A stretch of 36,418 bases of DNA. Source: Bacillota bacterium. Its GTDB lineage: Bacteria; Bacillota; Clostridia; Clostridiales; Clostridiaceae. Positions within the stretch are counted from its first letter, which is position 1, and the number at the start of each line of letters is the position of its first letter. The notes below the pieces were generated by a model, which saw nothing but the letters and a program-made list of their open reading frames with translations, was not told where the DNA came from and made no database searches. Location: positions 1 through 36,418 of the forward strand of contig JAJXWH010000051.1 of assembly GCA_021781745.1 (NCBI GenBank), read 5' to 3'. This document shows positions 25,066 through 33,185 of this stretch, in pieces. The position numbers and the translations under genes are program-made.

Positions 25066-27678
25066 TTATACGATTTCTACATATCCTTCTGTTCCATTCA
25101 CGCGAATTAGCTGCCCATCTTTTATCAGTTTAGTAGCATTTTCTACTCCGACAACTGCTGGTAATCCATATTCACGTGCGATAACTGCTCCATGAGTCAT
25201 GAGTCCTCCAACTTCGGTGACTAAGCCTTTTGCGGATACAAACAATGGTGTCCAGCTAGGGTCAGTAAAAGAGGTTACTAATATATCACCATCTTCTAGA
25301 TCAGCATCTTCCATATTTAAAATGACACGTGCTCTTCCTTCTATAACTCCAGAAGAAACAGGTAAACCTGCAATAGCACCATCTGGAAGATTTTCTCGTT
25401 TGTATTTACCTGTAATTATTTCACCATCGGAGGTCATAACACGTGGTGGTATTAGTTTTTCATTTAATATGTGCTCGTCTTTTCGCTTCCCTATAGTATC
25501 ATGATTAAGTTTATTGGTGCGCACTACTTCGCGAAGTTCTTCTAAAGTAAGGTAGTAAATATCTTCTTTTTCATGAATAACGCCATCTTGTACGAGTCGT
25601 TCCGCTTCTTTCATTAACGCTTTCTTATAAACAAAATAGCGGCTAATCATACCGTATTTGGGGTATTCACGGTAACCTATAAAATTCCTGATCAAGTCGA
25701 TATTTCGCTTTGTTTCTTTGGCTTTTTGTTCACCATCCGGTAACTCTCTCAAGCGACTTAATAATTCTTGTTCTTTATTCAAAGCTTCCTGTCGTCCCTG
25801 CTCAAATTTCCTTTTACCAGCATTAGGCTCAAAGTTCTTGATATTGCTTAAAATCATAGGCACAAGTATAATTGGTTTTTCGCTGAAGCGAGTTCTAGTA
25901 ATATCGATTTCTCCGCTGCATCGCATTCCAAATTTCTTAAGATAAGACAAGATCGCATCCCGAGTTTCCTTTCCACCATGAAACTTAATCACTTCATCTA
26001 AAAAGTTATCATCTTTTACATGTTGCAAAAAATCAACTATTTCCGGATAAGGACGTATCACATCTGCCACATCCATTAGTTCTAGGCCCATTTCCGAAGT
26101 AATATTGTTAGGTACAGATTGAGAAATGATATCAGCTGCATTTTTTTCCCCTAGCCAATCGTTCATCTTTTCGTTGATCCAAAGTGATGCATTTATGGCA
26201 GCCATAAATGCAGATGTACTTTGCGGATCAAATAAAATCCTCTTTAACTCATTTGTATCTTCTAGAATAAAATCAATTAAAGCTACTCCTGATGACCTTT
26301 GGATTTTTTGTTTTAACTCCTCTATGGATGATTGACTCTTCTTAATCAGCTCGGAAACGATTTTCGGATCCAATTCCTTTTGTGGCTCTGAAATTGCAGC
26401 GGATATACTTTTATTGCTTTTAAGGTCACTGTGTTCTTCTTTATCATTTGGTAAACATTTTATGAAATCTCGATCTATTATTGTCATAACTGCATCTTCT
26501 GTAAGCGGTTCGAGTTGTCTCATATTATTTAATAAGGTTTTTCTGCCATCTGATGAAGCCAGCATTGGTGCCACATCAACAAATAACCTTCCACCAGCTT
26601 TAAACCATCGGCCAAAAGATATTAACTCCTTTAAAGACATTCCGAGTGGCTTCAAAGGATCGGTCATCATTTGTTGATGCCCTACAGATAAATAGACATG
26701 TTTTTCTTCATCATTAGCTTCTGGGACTGGATATAAAGTAGTGATTGGTCGGCTTTGAACAATATAAAATGCATCATCAACCAAACACCATTCTATGTCT
26801 TGTGGACATCCAAAATGCTCTTCAATCTTTCTGCCCATATGCGTAAGTCTCAAAATCTGTTCATCCGTCAATACTTGCCTATTTTGCATTTCATGCTCAA
26901 TCTCCAACTCTTTGGTACCACCATCTTTAAAAGCATAGATACCTAGCTTCTTAGTGGATATTTTCTTATCTACAATTTTATCGTTGCGTACTATATAATT
27001 ATCAGCATTCACTAATCCAGAAACCAAGGCCTCTCCTAACCCGAAACTTGCATCAATGGATATCACTTTTCTATTACAAGTCACAGGATCAGCAGTGAAT
27101 AAAATTCCTGCCGCCTTAGGGAATACCATCTTCTGAACAACCACAGAAATGTGGACTTTATTGTGGTCAAATCCGTTTTGAATACGATAAATTACTGCTC
27201 TCACTGTAAACAGTGATGCCAAGCACTTTCTGATATGATTTAAGATTGATTCCTTTCCAATAATATTTAAATACGTATCCTGCTGACCTGCAAAAGAAGC
27301 TGTCGGCAAGTCCTCTGCAGTTGCACTAGAACGTACAGCATAGGAATCTTTTTCACCAAGTTTGGATATGAAGCCAACAATCTCTTCGCTAATAGCTTCA
27401 GGTATAGTTATCCCTTCAATGACCTTGCGAATCTTACTGCTAAGTTCTCTGATTTTTTCTATGTCTTCTACCCTAAAATGCGATAATTCATCTAATAAAA
27501 CTTTAAGTTCTTCATTATTTCCAGTTATCTTTTTATATGCTTCTGTGGTAACGCAAAAACCTTCTGGTACTATAATTTCAGTAAGAATAGATAATTCCCC
27601 CAAATTAGCCCCCTTCCCTCCAACCATAGAAATCTTTGTTTTATCAATTTCCTGAAAGCTAAGCACATATGAATTCAT
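25066..27678 (-). CDS. rph: Rifampin phosphotransferase-like enzyme (PEP synthase family)
   Basis: An 870-residue dikinase. The N-terminal ATP-grasp domain (about 1-320) has VGGKGANLGEL, AVRSSATAEDLPTASFAGQ and DIEWC; a central helical region of about 420 residues follows; the C-terminal swivelling phospho-His domain has H829 in GGLMTHGAVIAREYG. True PEP synthases have a C-terminal PEP/pyruvate TIM barrel, which is absent. The three-domain order, about 867-residue length and many identical stretches (for example HQQMMTD and MGLELMDVADVIRPYP) match Listeria Rph, which phosphorylates rifampin at the 21-hydroxyl with ATP, giving AMP and phosphate. It is therefore a likely rifamycin-inactivating enzyme, not PEP synthase. 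It is divergent from thpR. Confidence 0.85.
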   Translation of the reverse strand: MNSYVLSFQEIDKTKISMVGGKGANLGELSILTEIIVPEGFCVTTEAYKKITGNNEELKVLLDELSHFRVEDIEKIRELSSKIRKVIEGITIPEAISEEIVGFISKLGEKDSYAVRSSATAEDLPTASFAGQQDTYLNIIGKESILNHIRKCLASLFTVRAVIYRIQNGFDHNKVHISVVVQKMVFPKAAGILFTADPVTCNRKVISIDASFGLGEALVSGLVNADNYIVRNDKIVDKKISTKKLGIYAFKDGGTKELEIEHEMQNRQVLTDEQILRLTHMGRKIEEHFGCPQDIEWCLVDDAFYIVQSRPITTLYPVPEANDEEKHVYLSVGHQQMMTDPLKPLGMSLKELISFGRWFKAGGRLFVDVAPMLASSDGRKTLLNNMRQLEPLTEDAVMTIIDRDFIKCLPNDKEEHSDLKSNKSISAAISEPQKELDPKIVSELIKKSQSSIEELKQKIQRSSGVALIDFILEDTNELKRILFDPQSTSAFMAAINASLWINEKMNDWLGEKNAADIISQSVPNNITSEMGLELMDVADVIRPYPEIVDFLQHVKDDNFLDEVIKFHGGKETRDAILSYLKKFGMRCSGEIDITRTRFSEKPIILVPMILSNIKNFEPNAGKRKFEQGRQEALNKEQELLSRLRELPDGEQKAKETKRNIDLIRNFIGYREYPKYGMISRYFVYKKALMKEAERLVQDGVIHEKEDIYYLTLEELREVVRTNKLNHDTIGKRKDEHILNEKLIPPRVMTSDGEIITGKYKRENLPDGAIAGLPVSSGVIEGRARVILNMEDADLEDGDILVTSFTDPSWTPLFVSAKGLVTEVGGLMTHGAVIAREYGLPAVVGVENATKLIKDGQLIRVNGTEGYVEIV

Positions 27679-27765
27679 AAATATTCTCCTTCCTCTTTTT
27701 TAGATACGAATGACGTAATTCTCTACGAAGTGATTCTGTTCCTATGATACACACAATAAGCATAT

Positions 27766-27771
27766 ATTATA
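27766..27771 (-). promoter_or_regulatory. -10 box of the rph promoter
   Basis: TATAAT on the minus strand, about 90 bases before the start codon. The -35 at 17 bases is weak, so activation or induction is possible. Confidence 0.4.
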
Positions 27772-27795
27772 AGCCTGTTATTTAAAAATTTCATA

Positions 27796-27804
27796 TGGTA
27801 TAAT
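27796..27804 (+). promoter_or_regulatory. Extended -10 promoter of thpR
   Basis: TGGTATAAT on the plus strand is an extended -10 element (TG-N-TATAAT). It starts about 105 bases upstream of the start codon and only 25 bases from the oppositely facing rph -10, so the two promoters are back to back. Confidence 0.5.
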
Positions 27805-27909
27805 AAAGTTGAGGGAAGTAATATCCATCTAATAATCCGTTCTAACACTAAAGGCACAGAGGTTAAAAAATTAATACAAATATGATTCCACAGATAAGGA
27901 AGAGAAAAT

Positions 27910-28467
27910 TTGCGAGTATACATTGCTATAGATTTTGAAGATATCATTAAGGATTATTTTGATAAAACAACATCATATATAAAAAATCATTGTATTGAAG
28001 GCAGTTTTACAAAAAAGAATAACTTTCATTTAACAATTCGGTTCATAGGTGAAGTTGATAATCTTCAGATTTCCAAAATAAAAGAAGTGCTAGATATGGC
28101 CGCTTTAAAGATAAATCCTTTTGAATTATTAGTAAACAACTTAGGTATTTTTAAAAGGAAAAAGACAAACATTTTATGGATTGGAATAGAAGAAAATGCT
28201 GTTCTTTCTGAACTTCATAAAGGACTCTCCTCTCAATTAAAAGAATGGAAGATACCATTTTATGATAAACTTTTTATGCCCCATATAACTTTAGGGCGAA
28301 GGGTGTTATTTCATGAAGATGCTGAAGAATTGAATAACTTAATTCAATTTGAAAGAATTACTATTCCAGTAAAAGCAATAACCTTAATGGCTAGTAAAGA
28401 GGAAAATGGACAACTGAATGGTGTACAGATTTATCAAGTTAACCTAAAGGCTTTTCGCTCCTTCTAA
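27910..28467 (+). CDS. thpR: RNA 2',3'-cyclic phosphodiesterase (ThpR, 2'-5' RNA ligase family)
   Basis: A 185-residue 2H-phosphoesterase. It carries both HxTx motifs, H40-L-T-I and H125-I-T-L, at the expected spacing. ThpR opens 2',3'-cyclic phosphates on RNA to 2'-phosphates and can join tRNA halves in vitro. The start is TTG at 27910-27912, with AAGGAAG about 7 bases upstream; no ATG would keep the first strand VYIAIDF. It is divergent from rph and is not in an operon. Confidence 0.9.
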   Translation: MRVYIAIDFEDIIKDYFDKTTSYIKNHCIEGSFTKKNNFHLTIRFIGEVDNLQISKIKEVLDMAALKINPFELLVNNLGIFKRKKTNILWIGIEENAVLSELHKGLSSQLKEWKIPFYDKLFMPHITLGRRVLFHEDAEELNNLIQFERITIPVKAITLMASKEENGQLNGVQIYQVNLKAFRSF

Positions 28468-28577
28468 TTTAATAGAAGGCAACCTCAATAGCAATTTTTA
28501 CTACATTTTGAGATAGCCCTCTTCCATTTCAATATATTTATTTTATTATTATTTAAGATGAAAGATCATTTTTAAAT

Positions 28578-30155
28578 TTAGTTGACTGCAACTTCAGCTA
28601 ACACATTAGGATTAATTCTTTGAGTTGCAATTTGTTTTAGGACAGTTCTCTTAATTTTTCCTGTTGAAGTTAGCGGAAATGAATCAATGAATTCTACATA
28701 TTTAGGTAACTTATGTTGTGATACTTTCCCATATAAAAATTTTAATATATCTTCTTTTGTGATTGTCGAAGTTTTAGTAACTTTAACAAAAGCAAAAATT
28801 TCTTCTCCAAGAATTTCATCGGGAATACCAACCACTATAGCATTTTGAATTTCCGAATGCATAATTAGATGATTTTCGATATCTGTTGGAGAAATATTTT
28901 CTCCCCCTCGAATTATTATATCTTTACGTCGTCCTTTAATAGATAAATATCCATCTTCATCTATAAGGGCAACATCACCTGTACGAATCCAATTATCAAC
29001 CATTGTAATATTAGTAGCCATGGGATTGTTATAATAACCAAGCATACTATATGCACTTTTGACATATAGTTCACCTTCTGTATTTGGAGGAAGTATTTCT
29101 CCAGTTTCAATGTCACAGACTTTTATTTCTACATGTGCAACTGGCTTTCCGACAGTATTTATTTTAGGATCATTTTTATCAAAAACTGGAGTTTGAGTTA
29201 CACCTAAAGTTTCAGTTTGTCCAAAAGTATTACTTAATTCTGTAATATGAAGGCGTTCCATTATTTCTCTCATAAGGTTTTCAGACGAAACTGCTCCTGC
29301 AATCATTCCTACTCTTAAGCTTGATAAATCATATGAATCACACTTACTCATCAAATACTGATACATTGTTGGAACTCCATGAAAGCCTGTACACTTTTCT
29401 TTTTCAATTGCTTGAAGTGCAACATCAGTTTTAAATTTTTTCAATAAAACAACTTTGCTTCCAGCTAAAAGACCTAGAAGTGCTGTATATTTCCCACCTA
29501 ATATATGATTTAACGGCAATGAAACTAAAATTGTATCTTTTGAAGTATAATGATAATTTTCATTAAAAGAAAGAGGTCCATTTAATACTGCACTATGGTT
29601 AAACATAATTCCTTTTGGATTTCCAGTGGTTCCAGACGTATATAAAATTGTAGCCATATCATTGGGTAAAACACTATTAGAAATAGCTATAAGTTCATCG
29701 TCTAATACCCCTTTCATTTCAGACATGATTAATCCTAAGTTAAATAATGTTTTCATTTTCAAGGTTATTTTAAGATAAGTGAATTTTTCTAAATCAACTT
29801 TTTCAATCATCTCTTTGTCATCTACTATTAATATTCTTGATTCAGATTGTTTTAGCATATAATCTATTTCTTCTTCTGTTGATGAATAACTTAAGCATAC
29901 ACACACAGCCCCTATCTTCAAGGTCGCTAAAAATACTATTATCCATTCCGGCGAATTACACGCGAGCAAAGCTACATGATCACCTTTCTTCACCCCAATA
30001 GATATTAACCCCTTAGCTATCATATCTATATTATGATTAAGTTTTTCAAAAGTGTATCGTCTCCTATCCTCAACGTAAACCAAAGCTTCCTTTTCCGTAA
30101 AATTATTGAATATCATAGTTGTATATGCCCCTATGGTTTCATTAATTAATTCCAT
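28578..30155 (-). CDS. AMP-forming acyl-CoA/acyl-ACP synthetase (class I adenylate-forming ligase)
   Basis: A 525-residue ligase that activates a carboxylic acid as the acyl-AMP and passes it to CoA or a carrier protein. Motifs: YTSGTTGNPKG (phosphate-binding), NTFGQTE, IRTGDVALIDEDGYL (with Arg-Thr-Gly-Asp), RRKDIIIRGGENISPTDIE (hinge) and the catalytic Lys in LTSTGKIKR. Full length. I place the start at the ATG at 30155, with GAGAGG/AGGTG upstream; a GTG six codons earlier is less likely. It follows the KAS III-like gene by 50 bases in one operon, so it probably supplies its acyl substrate. The acid is not predictable from sequence. Confidence 0.9.
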   Translation of the reverse strand: MELINETIGAYTTMIFNNFTEKEALVYVEDRRRYTFEKLNHNIDMIAKGLISIGVKKGDHVALLACNSPEWIIVFLATLKIGAVCVCLSYSSTEEEIDYMLKQSESRILIVDDKEMIEKVDLEKFTYLKITLKMKTLFNLGLIMSEMKGVLDDELIAISNSVLPNDMATILYTSGTTGNPKGIMFNHSAVLNGPLSFNENYHYTSKDTILVSLPLNHILGGKYTALLGLLAGSKVVLLKKFKTDVALQAIEKEKCTGFHGVPTMYQYLMSKCDSYDLSSLRVGMIAGAVSSENLMREIMERLHITELSNTFGQTETLGVTQTPVFDKNDPKINTVGKPVAHVEIKVCDIETGEILPPNTEGELYVKSAYSMLGYYNNPMATNITMVDNWIRTGDVALIDEDGYLSIKGRRKDIIIRGGENISPTDIENHLIMHSEIQNAIVVGIPDEILGEEIFAFVKVTKTSTITKEDILKFLYGKVSQHKLPKYVEFIDSFPLTSTGKIKRTVLKQIATQRINPNVLAEVAVN

Positions 30156-30205
30156 CAATAATACACCTCTCACTCATATTTACATAGAATTTTAATTATA
30201 ATACT

Positions 30206-31192
30206 TTAATATTTTAAAAGTAAAGTTATATGGGTTGATCCAGCAGCAACTGTACAAAATATTACATAATCACCACGTTTAACTTGTCCTCTTTTTATCC
30301 CTTCATAAAGTACAAGAAATGGGCTAGTAGTTCCTGTATATCCATAGGTATCAGCGACATAAAGACTTCTTTCTTCAGATATATCCATCTTTTCACGTAA
30401 AGTAACTACGTTTTTTAAAGCAATCTGTGAAAAACAAAACATGGAAACATCATTAATGGACAATTTATTTTTATCTAACATTGAATTTATATTTTCAATA
30501 GCTCCATCTATCCACCAAGTGCCAAAAGATTGCCATTTAACATACATTTCTTCTTTAGGGGTATCATACATATGTGCAAATCCACATTTAGGGAATCTAA
30601 CATAATCAATAAAATCAGTATTAGCACATATTTTAGTATCAATTAATTTGCAATCTTCCTGAGTTCTTTCTAATATAAGTGCACATGAAACATCACCATA
30701 TTGTCCATAGCACTCCTCATTTTCTGGGCTGACTTGTGGAGTCAGATAATCGCTACCAACTAAAAGCACCCTATTTATATTTAGACTAGTTGATATATAT
30801 CTGTTAACTAAATCTAAAGCGTACGTCATTCCAATACAGTTTACATTCATATCATGGCAAAAACACTCTTGCTTACCTTTAATTGCACTATGAATGATTA
30901 AAGCAGAAGTTGGAGAAACATATTCTGATAACATGCCTGAATACACAATCATATCTATATCATTTCCAGTAAGATTTGATTTTTCTAATACAGCATGTGA
31001 AGATTCTATAGCCATGGTCAACGCATTTTCTGTTTCTCGATTAATTTCATATCTGTATTTCCTCCCCATAGTCTCTTCATAAAATTTTTTAACATCTTTT
31101 CCTTGATTTTTGAAGTGTTCAATGTAGTAATCATTATCAACAATATTTTTCCCATGATACACTTCAATATCTCTTATTTTTACGTTTTCCAT
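30206..31192 (-). CDS. KAS III-like thiolase-fold protein lacking the usual His and Asn
   Basis: A 328-residue thiolase-fold protein resembling FabH. The acyl-accepting Cys is kept (C119 in NVNCIGMTYAL). At the place of FabH's catalytic His (motif HQANLR) there is S255 in SQIALKN, and at that of its Asn (YGNTSA) there is Y285 in YGYTGTTS. A decarboxylating Claisen condensation is thus unlikely by the known FabH mechanism. Related thiolase-fold enzymes have become acyltransferases with changed triads. With the ligase downstream it may move an acyl group to an amine, alcohol or carrier. Cys-rich for a cytoplasmic enzyme. The gene is divergent from a chemoreceptor. Confidence 0.82.
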   Translation of the reverse strand: MENVKIRDIEVYHGKNIVDNDYYIEHFKNQGKDVKKFYEETMGRKYRYEINRETENALTMAIESSHAVLEKSNLTGNDIDMIVYSGMLSEYVSPTSALIIHSAIKGKQECFCHDMNVNCIGMTYALDLVNRYISTSLNINRVLLVGSDYLTPQVSPENEECYGQYGDVSCALILERTQEDCKLIDTKICANTDFIDYVRFPKCGFAHMYDTPKEEMYVKWQSFGTWWIDGAIENINSMLDKNKLSINDVSMFCFSQIALKNVVTLREKMDISEERSLYVADTYGYTGTTSPFLVLYEGIKRGQVKRGDYVIFCTVAAGSTHITLLLKY

Positions 31193-31199
31193 ATTTCTC

Positions 31200-31250
31200 T
31201 TAACTATATTTTACGATTCAATCATAAAGTATAGTTAAATTCACCTCCCC
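31200..31250 (-). promoter_or_regulatory. Strong SD separated from the start codon by a 14-base-pair hairpin
   Basis: The minus strand has GGGGAGGTGA (31241-31250), far from the KAS III-like ATG at 31192. Between them lie complementary arms 31225-31238 and 31200-31213 (one G-U pair). If the hairpin forms, the SD is brought to about 9-12 bases from the start codon. The local AAGAG sequence is only a weak SD. Confidence 0.45.
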
Positions 31251-31580
31251 TTTGTATAATATTGGATATATATAACATAACACATTATTTGTAGAATTTC
31301 CATAAATTATACAAACATTTTACACAATTAACCATAACATATAGCTTATAGAAAGTGTAACATGAAGAAAATCAATATATGGAAAAAAATCATCTTTTCA
31401 TCAAATATATGGTACGATATAATTGTATAAATAGTCTTTTACTAGAATAAGACATTATTAAAGAGAATGAATTGTATATTATTTATTCAAATTCATACTG
31501 ATAAAATGTAAATTAAAATAGTATGGGAGGGATGAGATATGAATTTTTAATTATAGCAAAATTAATACTATAAAATAACG
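31251..31580. other. Divergent intergenic region between the KAS III-like and chemoreceptor genes
   Basis: About 330 AT-rich bases with promoter-like motifs on both strands (minus-strand TATAAT at 31306-31311; plus-strand TATAAT near 31425). No clear -35 partners. A GGGAGGG-ATGAGAT-ATG sequence just before the receptor gene opens only a three-codon frame. Confidence 0.35.
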
Positions 31581-31597
31581 GAAAAGGAGTATTAAAA

Positions 31598-32440
31598 ATG
31601 ATAAATGAAATATCCGAAAATAAATTAATGGAATCTTTTTATACTATGATGCCATATTTTAAGCACTATTTTGGAACAGAATTAGGTTTTACTATTTCTA
31701 ACACTGAAAAATTTCTTTTAGTTCAAGGTTCTGAAACTTTACAAATCAAACTAAAAGCAGGCGATAAAATACCTGAAGGCAGCGCTGCCGATGTATGTTT
31801 AAAGAAAAAGAAAGTTATACATATTACAGTACCGAAAGAAGTGTTCGGATTTCCCGTAGAAACAATTGGAATTCCAGTTTTTGTTGATGGTAATCTAGAA
31901 GGTGCATTGGTAGTAAGTATGAGTGTAGATAGGACAGAAAAGAAAGAGAAAATTACTAATTTAGCCAATACCTTATCAGAATCATTGACACAAATGAGTT
32001 CAAGCGTAGTTAACATGTCTAATACATTCCAACAAATAAATCAAACAAATACAAGTATTAGAAATTTTATCCAAGAAACAAAGGAGAATTCTAAGAAAAC
32101 TGATGAAGTTTTATCCTTTATCGATGGAATTGCTAAACAAACTAATTTACTTGGATTAAATGCTGCTATTGAATCAGCTAGAGCTGGAGAATATGGAAAA
32201 GGTTTTGGTGTAGTATCATCTGAAATACGAAATCTTTCAAACTCAACAAAAGAATCAATAAATCAAATAAATGTAATTTTAAATAATATACAAAATTCAA
32301 TAAATGAAATATATGAAAGATTTCAATCTTCTAATGATTTATTAGAAAATCAAACAGCTGGTCTTCAAGAAATTACTGCCACCATTGAAGAACTTACATC
32401 TAATGCAGTAATCTTAAGTGAAATTGCAAACGAAATGTAA
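31598..32440 (+). CDS. Short soluble methyl-accepting chemotaxis protein
   Basis: A 280-residue chemoreceptor without a membrane segment. Residues about 1-112 form a small sensor domain (MPYFKHYFGTELGFTISNTEKFLL and GIPVFVDGNLEGALVVSM), of unknown ligand. A coiled-coil signalling domain follows, with the conserved hairpin tip at about 174-212 (IDGIAKQTNLLGLNAAIES and ARAGEYGKGFGVVSSEIR). It therefore senses a cytoplasmic signal and acts on CheA. The receptor is shorter than usual, as the C-terminal helix is cut to about 70 residues past the tip. AAGGAG precedes its ATG. Confidence 0.9.
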   Translation: MINEISENKLMESFYTMMPYFKHYFGTELGFTISNTEKFLLVQGSETLQIKLKAGDKIPEGSAADVCLKKKKVIHITVPKEVFGFPVETIGIPVFVDGNLEGALVVSMSVDRTEKKEKITNLANTLSESLTQMSSSVVNMSNTFQQINQTNTSIRNFIQETKENSKKTDEVLSFIDGIAKQTNLLGLNAAIESARAGEYGKGFGVVSSEIRNLSNSTKESINQINVILNNIQNSINEIYERFQSSNDLLENQTAGLQEITATIEELTSNAVILSEIANEM

Positions 32441-32495
32441 CAAATTGTCTAAAAGATTTTTCATATTCCATCCATGTTGAAATTCTTTGATATCT

Positions 32496-32594
32496 AAAAA
32501 AAACACGGCCATTTGTAAGCAACTATTTAAGCAACATACAAACGGTCGTGGATTTTATGGTGGATGCGAAGTGCGACCTTTAAAATCCACTATT
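32496..32594 (-). terminator. Composite terminator element, copy C, after manO
   Basis: The 20-base arms 32504-32523 and 32531-32550 form a long imperfect stem, followed on the minus strand by 8 T (32496-32503). Before it in the transcript, TAAAATCCAC (32581-32590) pairs with GTGGATTTTA (32548-32557), enclosing a small GC-richer hairpin and competing with the terminator base. It also faces the end of the convergent chemoreceptor gene. Confidence 0.8.
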
Positions 32595-32612
32595 AGATAA
32601 TCCTATAATTGA

Positions 32613-32987
32613 TCAACTCTTTTTAAATATCGACTTCACTGCTCGTTTCACCACATCAAAAAAACTTAACGAATAAACCATGCGATTTGGATCAACATAA
32701 TTTCTAACTGTACGAAGTACTTTTTTTGCTTCTTTAGAAGAAAAAGTATATGTACCATTTTTCTTCGTCCTAATTGCATATCGTGGAATCCACTTTCCTT
32801 TAAACAATACAGATGCAATGACATAGTCAACTTCTTCCCAAGGAATTTGAATAAATTTACGATAATCACGAGAATTATAGAACTCAAAACCTTTGTCGCC
32901 AATCATAATCTTACCATAATCTGCAACCCCCGTAAAAGCTGTTGCTTCAATTGCTAAATCCACCTTTGTATTGAGTGATTCAACCAT
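32613..32987 (-). CDS. manO: DUF956 family protein ManO (mannose PTS accessory)
   Basis: A 124-residue cytoplasmic protein of the DUF956 family, which is nearly always encoded after mannose-family PTS genes (manLMNO in lactic acid bacteria). Its role is regulatory but not well defined. It has a PH-like beta fold (YGKIMIGDKGFEFYN and then YVIASVLFKGKWIPRYAI). It lies 198 bases after manN and past a hairpin terminator, so it may be partly uncoupled from manLMN. Ribosome site GAGGTGG. Confidence 0.85.
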   Translation of the reverse strand: MVESLNTKVDLAIEATAFTGVADYGKIMIGDKGFEFYNSRDYRKFIQIPWEEVDYVIASVLFKGKWIPRYAIRTKKNGTYTFSSKEAKKVLRTVRNYVDPNRMVYSLSFFDVVKRAVKSIFKKS

Positions 32988-33147
32988 CTAATCCACCTCT
33001 TTTCTACTTATACACACATTTATTTCTATTATATATTTTGCATATAATTATATCAATTATTCAAAAGTCCATTAAAAGTAACACATATTTCATTAGTATT
33101 ATAAAAATTATTTTTTTCACTTTACTTAAACCACTTTATATGTTAAC

Positions 33148-33173
33148 AAAAGCCCAGGCTAAAAGCCTAGGCT
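33148..33173 (-). terminator. Terminator (possibly partial) between manN and manO
   Basis: AGCCCAGGCT (33151-33160) pairs with AGCCTAGGCT (33164-33173), one G-U, around a 3-base loop. Only TTTTG follows on the minus strand, so read-through into manO is likely. Confidence 0.7.
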
Positions 33174-33185
33174 AAGTAAAAAATG

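Noticed and set aside
27723..27947. 74-codon minus-strand frame between rph and thpR
   Set aside because: It overlaps both promoters and the thpR start, and has no ribosome site.
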